Notes under the pieces: model-generated
The model's input: the letters and a program-made list of their open reading frames with translations, nothing else
Told to the model about the DNA's origin: nothing
The model's database searches: none
Made by a program: the position numbers and the translations under genes
In this document: positions 8,541 through 15,668 of the stretch, piece by piece
Numbering within the stretch: position 1 is the stretch's first letter
Layout of the letters: the number at the start of each line of letters is the position of its first letter
Source of the DNA: an uncultured Saprospiraceae bacterium
Lineage (GTDB): Bacteria > Bacteroidota > Bacteroidia > Chitinophagales > Saprospiraceae
Reading direction: 5' to 3'
NCBI GenBank assembly: GCA_937959095.1
Contig: CALGLY010000625.1
Span: forward strand, 1 to 16,277
Length of the DNA stretch: 16,277 bases

Positions 8541-8699
8541 AGGAACGTGCGCGAAATAATTGCACAATTTAGGCTGCTTCTTTTGCCCTTATTTTTCACT
8601 TTAATTCAGTCAAAGTATCAACAATTATCCTTCATTAAAGCAAAAACTAAGACCAAAATAACCTACCCTAAATTACACACTTATTTCGCGCACGTTCCT
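8541..8699 (-). repeat. 159-bp foldback element with near full-length imperfect palindrome
   Basis: The termini AGGAACGTGCGCGAAATAA (8541-8559) and its exact complement (8681-8699) form 19-bp perfect inverted repeats. Similarity continues to 35 positions (8541-8575 against 8665-8699, 30 of 35 identical). After a short 5/6-base internal loop it resumes for 25 positions (8581-8605 against 8634-8658, 20 of 25 identical), leaving a 28-base apical loop. In operon-sense RNA six of the ten differences become G-U pairs; none do in plus-strand RNA. The element begins 10 bp after the neuB stop. I see no target-site duplication and no coding region inside. It could be a MITE-like insertion, a structured RNA, or an attenuator. 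Confidence 0.85.
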
Positions 8700-8709
8700 T
8701 ATTGGAATT

Positions 8710-9585
8710 TTAGTCTTTACGGTATTTCAACTTTTTGCGCTGTACCTCCTCTATTTCAAGGATTTGCTGCGGCTTATATTGTAATGCTTTGTGGGTAGCT
8801 TTGAGGTTGCGAACAAGTTTTTGCATACCTGCAGGCTCTAAAGAAGCTGCATGGTCAGTGCCTTTCCAAGTACGATCTTTAGTGAAATGTCGCTCGATAT
8901 AGCACGCTCCAAGCGCATAAGCTGCCACATCTATTGCAATACCGAGGTGATGCCCTGAAAAGCCTATTCCTTTCACTCGATCCTCATATTTTTCACGTAT
9001 TCTATTGATCTCCAATAAACAAATATCATCGAATGGCACTGGATAACCCGAGGTGCAATTATACACCACCAATCTATCCTTTGCTTGCCCCGTCTCTTCA
9101 AAAAAAGAAACTAGGGCTTCTTCTTCTTCATGCGTCGTCATGCCAAAAGAAACATGTACAATTCCCTTGAAGTCATCGCGCAATACTTTTAGCATTTCGA
9201 AATGGTTGTTGCAAGCAGATGGCACTTTTAGCATATTGGGTTTAAACGCGACCATCTCTTTTGCAGAAGTTACATCCCAAACCGAGGTGGAATATTCTAT
9301 ACCAATAGATTCCGCATACTCTTTCAGTTCTGCATGTTGCGCTTGGTTAAATTCCAAAAATTCTCGATGCGCACCATAAGTATTGCCATAAGAATTGTAA
9401 GGTACTGGATGTGGCGTATTGTATTGTTCTTCAGTAAGAAGCTCCTTTGGAGTGCGCTTCTGAAACTTCGCAATAGTTGCATCGCATTCTTTGGCAAGCT
9501 TAATAAGTTCTTTGGCAAGCTCCAGATCACCTTTATGATTACAACCTATTTCTGCTATAATGAATGGTTCGATATATGTTTTCAT
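8710..9585 (-). CDS. neuB: short NeuB-type nonulosonic acid (or 9-phosphate) synthase, no SAF domain
   Basis: A 291-residue TIM-barrel synthase that condenses phosphoenolpyruvate with an N-acetylmannosamine-like aldose (or its 6-phosphate) to give a nonulosonic acid. Motifs are IIAEIGCNHKGD (9-20), KFQKRTPKELL (40-50), LKVPSACNN (119-127), VYNCTSGYP (174-182), GFSGHHLGIAIDVAA (208-222) and IERHFTKDRTWKGTDHAASL (230-249) with metal- and substrate-binding His and Arg positions. Usual bacterial NeuB proteins have about 330-350 residues with a C-terminal antifreeze-like SAF domain; here the chain ends RKKLKYRKD right after the barrel. The ATG overlaps the upstream stop as ATGA. Next to the NeuA-HAD fusion, a 9-phosphate product is plausible. 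Which nonulosonate (Neu5Ac, KDN, other) cannot be told. Confidence 0.87.
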   Translation of the reverse strand: MKTYIEPFIIAEIGCNHKGDLELAKELIKLAKECDATIAKFQKRTPKELLTEEQYNTPHPVPYNSYGNTYGAHREFLEFNQAQHAELKEYAESIGIEYSTSVWDVTSAKEMVAFKPNMLKVPSACNNHFEMLKVLRDDFKGIVHVSFGMTTHEEEEALVSFFEETGQAKDRLVVYNCTSGYPVPFDDICLLEINRIREKYEDRVKGIGFSGHHLGIAIDVAAYALGACYIERHFTKDRTWKGTDHAASLEPAGMQKLVRNLKATHKALQYKPQQILEIEEVQRKKLKYRKD

Positions 9586-11642
9586 ATGCTAAATGCTTCT
9601 TTTATGGTGGTGACATTTTCTTGAGTACGTTCCCAAAGTACTTTTTGTTTTACTTGCACTTCACTTTCTACCTTACTAAGATTGGAAAGCATATAAGCTA
9701 CTTTTTCAGAAAGTACATCTGCCAAATTGCTGTCCTGAATATCAATGCCCCATTCTGGTGCGCCAATATCATCAAGAAAATAGCGCAATTTATTATGCGA
9801 AATAATAGAAATGATAGGACGCTGTGAACCAAAAGGAATCAACTGTGCGTGTCCGCGCATCCCAATAGTAACGAGCGGTGCACGATAGGCATCCAAGACA
9901 GTACGAGGTGATTTTTCATAGAGTTTCACCAATTCATAATGGACTTCAAAACTATCTAAGAAGGGCAGAAATGCTTCATCAGCAGGCGTGTGAGAATAAT
10001 ATTTTAAAGGAACTAGTTTCCCAACTTCTTTCAAGCCACGTGCAAGATTCCCTAGGCTTTCGCCTACTTTATCGCCAAACCTTAAATTGGAACGATCAAA
10101 AGCACAATTAATCGCTACGAAAGGTGGCGTTCCTGCTTCTCTTAAGGCTTTTTCGCCATATATATAGCTCGAAAGCGTTGTCATACATGGCTGAAATACT
10201 ATTTTATTATGTAAGTTTTCGGGCAAATATCGCTTTACATTTTCGATGCTCCCATAGTTGCGTAAACCAATAATCGTCGATTTTTCTGTAAGTAGCCGTA
10301 CATGCTCCGTGAAAATTGGCGCAAACTCAGATTGCCCTCGAAAACGATTGTATCCTACTGCAAAAAGCGCGATTGGCACATCAATTTTTCGGAGGTCTTC
10401 TATACTACAACTCCATTGCCAACCACTAAGGTTATTAGCATTGGTATCTTTTAAAAACAAACCGCCACCACCGATGATAAGGCCTTTGGTTTGATTGAAG
10501 CTTTTCACCGCTGCCGCATCCACTACTTTATGAGCGTGTTGGCGTTTCCATCCCGTACCACTCGACAAGTTGAATAAATCGCGTAGAATAACGGGTAGGT
10601 AGGTATCTCCTGCATTACTCGTCGTGAAATTCGCAATGTGGGTTAAGGTATCCTTACTCGATTTCTTTTCTTCTAATAAGGACAAATTCATCCGTTGCCC
10701 AATATATTCTTTCGCGCGACGGGTAGCTTTCCCAAAGGTTTCTTCTGGTTCATCCTTAAAGAGGGAGATACCTCGATTTAACTTAGCAGCTAAACTCTTT
10801 TTAGACGTTGTGTAGGTAGCAACTCGCTTTTTCGAGTATTCCGCAGTTTCAAAATGCGTTTCGAAATCGCCTTGTTCATTACTCTTTTCACAAAGAATAT
10901 TGATGAAATTGCCGTGCCAATTTGTCTCTAAAATCTTAAACTTATGTTTCAGAAGAAAAGCTGTGAGGGTTTCTTTAGAGAACGTATTAATATGTACATC
11001 CCAAAAAAAGAAATCTATAGAATCTCCATATATTTTATCAATTGCAGGACATTCTATCATGAGGCGGCCACCATCTTTGAGTAGTGCGTGGCATTTTTGG
11101 AGAAAAGTATTGGGATCAGGCACGTGTTCTATTACATGAAATGTGCCAATAAGATCATATTGTTTTTCTGCCTCAAAATCTTCTAGATATGCATCTGTGA
11201 TTTTAAGGTCGAAATCTGCTTTCACAGAAGTGGTGTATTGCCCATCAGGTTCAATGCCCTCTGCTTCCCAGCCACTTGCTTTCATAAGTCGAAGAAAACT
11301 GCCTGTGCCACAACCTACTTCTAAAAATCGTTTTGGAGCATCGGTTGCTCCTGCTTGCATCCAAGCCGTATCGTATTGATGTAATATACGGTAGCGTGGT
11401 TCAGCAAGTTCATCGGTATGATGTAGTTTCTTTCGGTCGGGGCGTATACTGCCGCGTGCCTCGCTAGAGAAATTACTGTCTTTATATTGCGCATCAAAAA
11501 AGTCAGTTTCTGGTCTTGGCAAAATCATCACAAAACCACAATTTTCGCAAATAAAATTATTGACTTTTTTATTATTTCTACCTTTATCGTGTAATAGTGA
11601 ATAGTTTTTTTCACCACATAAATAGCAGGCAGTAGTACTCAT
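9582..11642 (-). CDS. fused class I SAM methyltransferase and polysaccharide pyruvyltransferase-like protein
   Basis: A 686-residue two-module protein. A zinc-ribbon-like head has CYLC and CENC (Cys6, Cys9, Cys32, Cys35), as in methyltransferases acting on sugar moieties. The methyltransferase core has FLEVGCGTGSFL (106-117), EGIEPDG (128-134), YDLIGTFHVIEHVPDP (162-177) and GGRLMIECP (191-199). After a linker of about 260-335 comes a polysaccharide pyruvyl transferase domain: TTSNAGDTYLPVILRDLF (340-357), KGLIIGGGGLFL (386-397), FAVGYNRF (427-434), TIGMRGHAQLIPFG (592-605) and PIISIISHNKLRYFLDDIG (609-627). The reading frame extends to a TTG at 11672, but ATG at 11642 starts directly before the Cys-rich head and follows an A-rich stretch, so I prefer it. 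It is the first gene after the long leader and overlaps neuB. Confidence 0.85.
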   Translation of the reverse strand: MSTTACYLCGEKNYSLLHDKGRNNKKVNNFICENCGFVMILPRPETDFFDAQYKDSNFSSEARGSIRPDRKKLHHTDELAEPRYRILHQYDTAWMQAGATDAPKRFLEVGCGTGSFLRLMKASGWEAEGIEPDGQYTTSVKADFDLKITDAYLEDFEAEKQYDLIGTFHVIEHVPDPNTFLQKCHALLKDGGRLMIECPAIDKIYGDSIDFFFWDVHINTFSKETLTAFLLKHKFKILETNWHGNFINILCEKSNEQGDFETHFETAEYSKKRVATYTTSKKSLAAKLNRGISLFKDEPEETFGKATRRAKEYIGQRMNLSLLEEKKSSKDTLTHIANFTTSNAGDTYLPVILRDLFNLSSGTGWKRQHAHKVVDAAAVKSFNQTKGLIIGGGGLFLKDTNANNLSGWQWSCSIEDLRKIDVPIALFAVGYNRFRGQSEFAPIFTEHVRLLTEKSTIIGLRNYGSIENVKRYLPENLHNKIVFQPCMTTLSSYIYGEKALREAGTPPFVAINCAFDRSNLRFGDKVGESLGNLARGLKEVGKLVPLKYYSHTPADEAFLPFLDSFEVHYELVKLYEKSPRTVLDAYRAPLVTIGMRGHAQLIPFGSQRPIISIISHNKLRYFLDDIGAPEWGIDIQDSNLADVLSEKVAYMLSNLSKVESEVQVKQKVLWERTQENVTTIKEAFSI

Positions 11643-11740
11643 AAATTTATTTTTTTGAATATCAATTCCCAATAAGATAGGGCTTCGCCTCCGATAAGTC
11701 GCATAGGACTTAAAGCCTTAAGGTATTTATGTGTTTGTGT

Positions 11741-11750
11741 AGTGTACACT
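11741..11750. promoter_or_regulatory. perfect 10-bp palindrome, possible operator
   Basis: AGTGTACACT equals its own reverse complement and lies in the leader about 100 bp before the ATG of the methyltransferase fusion. A loopless palindrome cannot fold as RNA, so if functional it would be a binding site for a dimeric protein. Chance occurrence is possible. Confidence 0.3.
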
Positions 11751-11771
11751 CTAATAAGTAAAATAGCCGTT

Positions 11772-11791
11772 CCTTCTATAGAAATAGAAGG
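11772..11791 (-). promoter_or_regulatory. leader hairpin, 8-bp stem and 4-nt loop
   Basis: CCTTCTAT (11772-11779) and ATAGAAGG (11784-11791) are perfect inverted copies around four bases. In operon-sense RNA the loop is UUCU. No run of U follows, so it is not a classical terminator. It sits directly after the ops-like sequence, where a paused polymerase would already have made little of it, so a pause or recruitment role is possible. Confidence 0.55.
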
Positions 11792-11803
11792 TAGACTGCC
11801 GCA
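11791..11803 (-). promoter_or_regulatory. ops-like sequence
   Basis: In operon sense this reads GCGGCAGTCTACC. Compared with the enterobacterial ops element (GGCGGTAGYNTG), aligned as TGCGGCAGTCTA, nine of twelve positions fit. It follows a pyrimidine-rich tract and precedes a hairpin, and a NusG-family paralog is encoded immediately upstream. Whether Bacteroidota NusG paralogs read a similar word is not known to me; this is a weak pattern match made interesting by position. Confidence 0.3.
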
Positions 11804-11861
11804 AAAGAAAGAAAAAGAAATGTCATTTTACTACACTTCTTTTACATTTAATTTTGAATAA

Positions 11862-11887
11862 ATTATACTTAACAATTATGTCACAAA
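11862..11887 (-). promoter_or_regulatory. candidate promoter for the polysaccharide operon
   Basis: In operon sense TTTG (11887-11884) is followed after 16 bases by TATAAT (11867-11862) within TATAATTTATT. This is close to, but not a perfect match with, the Bacteroidota arrangement TTTG and TAnnTTTG. It would give a transcript leader of roughly 210 bases. The whole gap is AT-rich, so the call is tentative. Confidence 0.25.
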
Positions 11888-11908
11888 TTATTAAGACTTT
11901 CTTTTAGC

Positions 11909-12448
11909 TTAGGCAACTCGCTGTAATAATTCAGGAGCTACTTGTATATGTAAGGAATAGCCTAAGTTTTCTAATGCTATTACCATTCTTTTTTGCCCTT
12001 CTACTTCCACCAATTCCCCTTTTAACCCTGTCAATTCGCCACCAATAATTTCTACTTTATCCCCTACGTTATAGGTATCCTTTTCGATATTAAGTAGGCT
12101 TCCTTCACCTATTACTCGACGCAGAATATCAATTTCAATTTCTGGAATAGATATTAAATTTTTAGAAAATTTCACAAAACTTAATACATATTCCGTCTGT
12201 AAAACTTTAACGTAATCAGCGTTTGTGATTTTGACAAAGATGTAACAGTTAATAAGGGGAAGTTCTACTACACGCGTTTTTCGGGTATAATGACGTGTAA
12301 ATTTACGAAGGGGAAGATATACTTCTACTCCCTTCTCCACAAGAGCTTTATGTACTAATTTTTCACGTTTATATTGTGTATAAACAGCAAACCAACGTGC
12401 TTCCTTTTCATCTAAATGATTTTCGTATTGTACAGCATCTGCTGCCAT
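11909..12448 (-). CDS. specialised NusG paralog (UpxY/RfaH-like antitermination factor)
   Basis: A 179-residue NusG-family protein. The NGN domain spans about residues 16-112: ARWFAVYTQYKREKLVHKAL, VEVYLPLRKF (41-50) and LPLINCYIFVKI (64-74), with the G-[YF]-[IV]-F-V type strand appearing here as CYIFV. The KOW domain spans about 126-162: YNVGDKVEIIGGELTGLKGE with VIALENLGYSLHIQV after it. Housekeeping NusG normally lies beside secE/rplK; a copy in a polysaccharide locus fits UpxY, RfaH or LoaP-like paralogs, which bind RNA polymerase at a leader site and suppress pausing and termination across long glycan operons. The downstream leader and hairpin-rich operon suit this. ATG at 12448 is used; the first ten residues are poorly conserved and could vary. 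Confidence 0.85.
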   Translation of the reverse strand: MAADAVQYENHLDEKEARWFAVYTQYKREKLVHKALVEKGVEVYLPLRKFTRHYTRKTRVVELPLINCYIFVKITNADYVKVLQTEYVLSFVKFSKNLISIPEIEIDILRRVIGEGSLLNIEKDTYNVGDKVEIIGGELTGLKGELVEVEGQKRMVIALENLGYSLHIQVAPELLQRVA

Positions 12449-12494
12449 TATATCTTTAATTTACAGAATCCTTCATTATGAAAGAAGAAGAATA

Positions 12495-12542
12495 AGGCAA
12501 CGTACAAGTATAAAATGTCTAATTTATTCTTGTACGTTGCCT
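12495..12542 (-). terminator. strong hairpin between glmS and the NusG paralog
   Basis: AGGCAACGTACAAG (12495-12508) and CTTGTACGTTGCCT (12529-12542) are perfect 14-bp inverted copies. After one mismatch the arms extend by five more pairs, leaving an 8-base loop. In the gene direction the stem is followed by TTATTCTTCTTCTTTC, a U-rich but interrupted tail, 72 bases after the glmS stop. It may be an intrinsic terminator for glmS, an attenuator before the NusG paralog, or a palindromic repeat. Confidence 0.6.
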
Positions 12543-12614
12543 ACTGTTACTCCTTTGAAAGTAACTTATTCTTGTATTATTATTTACTAGCCTTTGGACA
12601 AAGTTCAGTATTAT

Positions 12615-14456
12615 TTATTCTACTGTTACCGACTTTGCAAGATTCCGTGGTTGATCTACATTACATTCTCGCATCACTGCTATGTGGTAAGAGAGCAACT
12701 GTAATGGAATAGAAGAAACTAAAGGAGAAAATATTTCTTCTACTTCTGGTATCTCTATTACAAAATCAGCCATTTTTTGAATATGCTTATCGCCCTCAGT
12801 CACAATTGCTATTACAAAGCCTTTGCGGGCTTTTACTTCTTGTATATTGCTTACTATTTTTTCATAAGCACTCTTATTCGTAGCAATCACAATTACGGGC
12901 ATCATCTCATCAATAAGCGCAATCGGTCCATGCTTCATTTCTGCGGCTGGATAGCCCTCAGCATGAATGTAAGAAATTTCTTTAAGTTTCAGTGCGCCTT
13001 CTAATGCTACTGGGAAATTATACCCTCGCCCTAGATAAAGTGCATTTGTACTATCCTTAATCTGCTCAGCTATAAATTCTATTTTATCATTGTATTTTAG
13101 AGTTTCTTCTATTTTAGTAGGAATCGTGCTAAATTCTACTACCATTTGACGATAATAATCTTGCGAAATAGTTCCTTTTCTATATGCTAAATTGAGTGCC
13201 ATCATCGTCAGCAATGTCAATTGACCAGTGAATGCTTTAGTAGAAGCTACTCCAATTTCAGGCCCTGCATGAATATAAGAGCCACTATCTGTAGCTCGTG
13301 CAATGGATGAGCCTACCACATTCACCACTCCATAAACAAATGCTCCACGTTCTTTTGCCAACTCGATGGCTGCTAAAGTATCTGCTGTTTCACCTGATTG
13401 TGAAATAGCTATAACGATATCTTTTTCTGTAAGAACTGGGTTTCGATACCGAAACTCCGAAGCATATTCTACTTCTACAGGAATGCGAGCAAGTTCTTCA
13501 AAAAGATATTCTGCTACTAAACCAGCATGCCAAGATGTACCGCAAGCCACAAAAATAATACGATCAGCATTCAGGAATTTTTCGATATTATTTTCTACAC
13601 TACCGAGTGTCGTCCAGCCTTCATTCGCATTTAAACGACCACGCATACAATCTGATATGGTTTGGGGTTGTTGGAAGATTTCTTTGAGCATGAAGTAATC
13701 ATAACCTCCTTTTTCTAGCAACTCGATTTGCATATCGAGATACTGAAAAGAAGGTTCTAAGTTTTCATTCTGAATATTCTTAATTTGGAAAGTACCATCT
13801 CGATGTACTACTGCGACTTCTTCATCATTCAAGTAGGTTACTTTCTTCGTATATTCGATGATAGGTGTAGCATCGGACGCAAGAAAAAACTCATTTTCTC
13901 CAATTCCAACAACTAAGGGGCTAGATTTTCGGGCCGCTACAATCTTATCTGGTTCTTTTTCATCTAATACTACAATTGCATAAGCTCCTACTACCTTAGT
14001 AAGTGCAACCCTTACGGCCTCTTCTATAGAAAGGTTTTCAGATCGTTGAATCTCCTCAATTAAGTGAATCAATACTTCTGTATCTGTATCACTTTTGAAA
14101 ACATGCCCTTGCTGCTCAAGGGCTGTTTTAAGGATATCATAATTTTCTATAATTCCATTATGTACAATAGTAAGGTTGCTATCTCCCGAAAAATGAGGAT
14201 GTGCGTTTTTATCATTGGGTTCACCATGTGTAGCCCAGCGAGTATGGCCTATTCCAATAGTACTAGTGGTATCGAATTGCTCTGCAAAAGCAACCAATTC
14301 ATCTACCTTACCCTTCTTCTTATATATATTAAGATTCTTGTCATTCAAAAGAGCCACTCCAGAGCTATCATACCCTCTATACTCTAGTCGTTTTAAACCT
14401 TTTATCAGGATGGGATACGCTTGACGATTTCCAATATAGGCAACTATTCCACACAT
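12615..14456 (-). CDS. glmS: glutamine-fructose-6-phosphate aminotransferase
   Basis: A full-length, 613-residue isomerising glucosamine-6-phosphate synthase. It takes ammonia from glutamine and converts fructose-6-phosphate to glucosamine-6-phosphate, the entry point to UDP-GlcNAc. The glutaminase half begins MCGIVAYIGN with the nucleophile Cys2 (exposed after Met removal) and has LEYRGYDSSG (24-33) and GHTRWATHG (70-78). Two SIS domains follow: FVACGTSWHAG (302-312), ISQSGETADT (351-360), ASTKAFTGQLTLL (404-416) and, near the end, HAEGYPAAEMKHGPIALID. The C-terminus DQPRNLAKSVTVE is canonical. It supplies amino sugars for the diacetamido-uronate and nonulosonate pathways encoded downstream. 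It lies alone between two hairpin-bearing gaps, so it may have its own promoter, although I could not define one. Confidence 0.97.
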   Translation of the reverse strand: MCGIVAYIGNRQAYPILIKGLKRLEYRGYDSSGVALLNDKNLNIYKKKGKVDELVAFAEQFDTTSTIGIGHTRWATHGEPNDKNAHPHFSGDSNLTIVHNGIIENYDILKTALEQQGHVFKSDTDTEVLIHLIEEIQRSENLSIEEAVRVALTKVVGAYAIVVLDEKEPDKIVAARKSSPLVVGIGENEFFLASDATPIIEYTKKVTYLNDEEVAVVHRDGTFQIKNIQNENLEPSFQYLDMQIELLEKGGYDYFMLKEIFQQPQTISDCMRGRLNANEGWTTLGSVENNIEKFLNADRIIFVACGTSWHAGLVAEYLFEELARIPVEVEYASEFRYRNPVLTEKDIVIAISQSGETADTLAAIELAKERGAFVYGVVNVVGSSIARATDSGSYIHAGPEIGVASTKAFTGQLTLLTMMALNLAYRKGTISQDYYRQMVVEFSTIPTKIEETLKYNDKIEFIAEQIKDSTNALYLGRGYNFPVALEGALKLKEISYIHAEGYPAAEMKHGPIALIDEMMPVIVIATNKSAYEKIVSNIQEVKARKGFVIAIVTEGDKHIQKMADFVIEIPEVEEIFSPLVSSIPLQLLSYHIAVMRECNVDQPRNLAKSVTVE

Positions 14457-14628
14457 AATGCTTTTTTATTATATTTAAAGACAAAGACCGTTTAGTCTTC
14501 TTCAAGGGGCACTAAATAATACCATTATATAAGCCTAATAGTTCAAGTTATAATTTATTATCTCCTTTCGTCTTTTTTAGCGAGTATAAATGGCTGGCTA
14601 CTATTCAACCATCAAACAAAGAAGTCAT
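14457..14628. other. AT-rich gap upstream of glmS
   Basis: This stretch presumably carries the glmS promoter and leader. In gene sense TATAATGG occurs near 14520-14530 and a weak dyad AAGAC/GTCTT is near 14485-14500, but no spacing-consistent promoter stands out. I see no small gene, riboswitch or RNA gene. Confidence 0.3.
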
Positions 14629-14694
14629 TTAGGCAATTCGCAAAATAAACTAGCCCATTTTAAGCTAGTTATTTTTTTCTTATCAGTTGCCTAA
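14629..14694. terminator. nested hairpin after rfbA, possibly bidirectional terminator
   Basis: An outer pair TTAGGCAA (14629-14636) and TTGCCTAA (14687-14694) encloses an inner stem AACTAGC (14648-14654) and GCTAGTT (14664-14670). On the plus strand the inner stem is followed by ATTTTTTT; in the gene direction the matching A-run precedes the stem and a shorter TTTATTTTG follows. It begins 24 bases after the rfbA stop. The T-run favours termination of plus-strand transcripts, but it may serve both directions. Confidence 0.5.
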
Positions 14695-14717
14695 GTTAAA
14701 TATTCGACAAAGCATCT

Positions 14718-15593
14718 TTAAATTTTCGCTGATTCTAAAATTCGAATTAGATACTTTCCATATCCACTCTTCAGCAAAGGTTGTGCTATTTCTTCTAGTT
14801 TCTTCGCATCTATAAAGCCCATTCGGTAAGCAATCTCTTCAATACAACCGATTTTCATTCCTTGCCGCTGCTCTATTACACGCACAAACTCTGTTGCATC
14901 ACTTAAGGAATTAAATGTTCCTGTATCCAGCCAAGCGGTACCTCTATCCATAACGCCTACACTGAGTTTTCCCTTCTCTAGATAGACTCTATTCACATCT
15001 GTAATTTCATACTCTCCTCTTGCAGATGGTGCAATGTTCTTAGCAATTTCTACCACATCCTTATCATAGAAATACAAACCTGGCACTGCATAATTCGATT
15101 TTGGTTGCTCTGGCTTTTCTTCTATAGATAGAACACGATAATTTTCATCAAATTCTACTACTCCATAACGTTCTGGATCACCTACAGGATATGCAAATAC
15201 CTTCGCACCTGATTGAATAGTTGCACTTTCTTGTAGTAACTTTGACAAGCCTGACCCATAAAAGATGTTATCTCCTAAAATAAGAGCTGCCGCATCACCA
15301 TCTATAAATTCTTCTCCAATAACAAATGCTTGTGCAAGTCCATTCGGAACGTGCTGCACAGCGTATTGAAAATTGCAACCTAGTTCTGATCCATCGCCTA
15401 GCAATCGCTGAAATTGTTCGCTATCATGTGGCGTAGTGATGATGAGGACATCCTTAATTCCTGCTAGCATCAATATCGAAAGCGGATAGTAAATCATCGG
15501 CTTATCATAGATGGGCATTAGTTGCTTGGAGATTGCTTTCGTAATTGGGTATAGGCGCGTTCCTGAACCGCCTGCTAGTATTATTCCTTTCAT
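14718..15593 (-). CDS. rfbA: glucose-1-phosphate thymidylyltransferase
   Basis: A 291-residue RmlA/RfbA of the short type, which joins dTTP and glucose-1-phosphate to give dTDP-glucose and pyrophosphate. The N-terminus [20 protein letters not shown] carries the nucleotide-binding GGSGTRL loop. [25 protein letters not shown] (metal-site Asp), [43 protein letters not shown] and GTAWLDTGT follow in the normal order. Length and ending are typical. It follows rfbB after a 75-base gap that contains a hairpin; rfbC and rfbD, often neighbours, are not in this window. The product feeds dTDP-deoxyhexose units of the glycan. Confidence 0.97.
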   Translation of the reverse strand: MKGIILAGGSGTRLYPITKAISKQLMPIYDKPMIYYPLSILMLAGIKDVLIITTPHDSEQFQRLLGDGSELGCNFQYAVQHVPNGLAQAFVIGEEFIDGDAAALILGDNIFYGSGLSKLLQESATIQSGAKVFAYPVGDPERYGVVEFDENYRVLSIEEKPEQPKSNYAVPGLYFYDKDVVEIAKNIAPSARGEYEITDVNRVYLEKGKLSVGVMDRGTAWLDTGTFNSLSDATEFVRVIEQRQGMKIGCIEEIAYRMGFIDAKKLEEIAQPLLKSGYGKYLIRILESAKI

Positions 15594-15616
15594 TTTTGTG
15601 TTCGGTTTTCAATCAT

Positions 15617-15654
15617 ATAAGGCATATAAAAGTAAAATCTTTTATATGCCTTAT
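15617..15654. repeat. 16-bp-arm hairpin between rfbB and rfbA
   Basis: ATAAGGCATATAAAAG (15617-15632) and CTTTTATATGCCTTAT (15639-15654) are perfect inverted copies around the loop TAAAAT. It lies 14 bases after the rfbB stop and 23 bases before the rfbA ATG. In the gene direction there is no clear U-run after the stem, so an RNA-stability or partial-termination element between co-transcribed genes is more likely than a full terminator. Confidence 0.6.
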
Positions 15655-15668
15655 GATTTTCAAAAAAA

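Larger units (their letters stand above)
11643..11908 (-). promoter_or_regulatory. leader region of the polysaccharide operon
   Basis: This gap separates the NusG-like gene from the fused methyltransferase gene. Read in the operon direction it contains a candidate promoter, a pyrimidine-rich tract (11804-11820), the ops-like word GCGGCAGTCTACC, a perfect 8-bp hairpin, a 10-bp palindrome AGTGTACACT (11741-11750) and then an AT-rich run into the ATG. A long untranslated leader just after a NusG-paralog gene fits processive antitermination, as known for RfaH and UpxY systems. I see no open reading frame of interest here. Confidence 0.5.

Noticed and set aside
8541..8710. Idea that the foldback element truncated neuB and removed its SAF domain
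   Set aside because: The barrel ends in a plausible natural tail before the element, and no remnant of a SAF domain can be translated on the far side of the element.
8547..8798. 83-codon plus-strand reading frame spanning the foldback element
   Set aside because: It arises across the palindrome and the antisense of neuB, with no recognisable domain or start signal.
9582..11672. TTG start at 11672 for the methyltransferase fusion
   Set aside because: The ten added residues are lysine/asparagine-rich and non-conserved; ATG at 11642 lies just before the CxxC head.
14457..14560. TATAATGG upstream of glmS as a promoter
   Set aside because: No TTTG or TTGACA-like box at suitable spacing; the nearest TTGAAC is only 11 bases away, and the region is AT-rich enough for chance matches.
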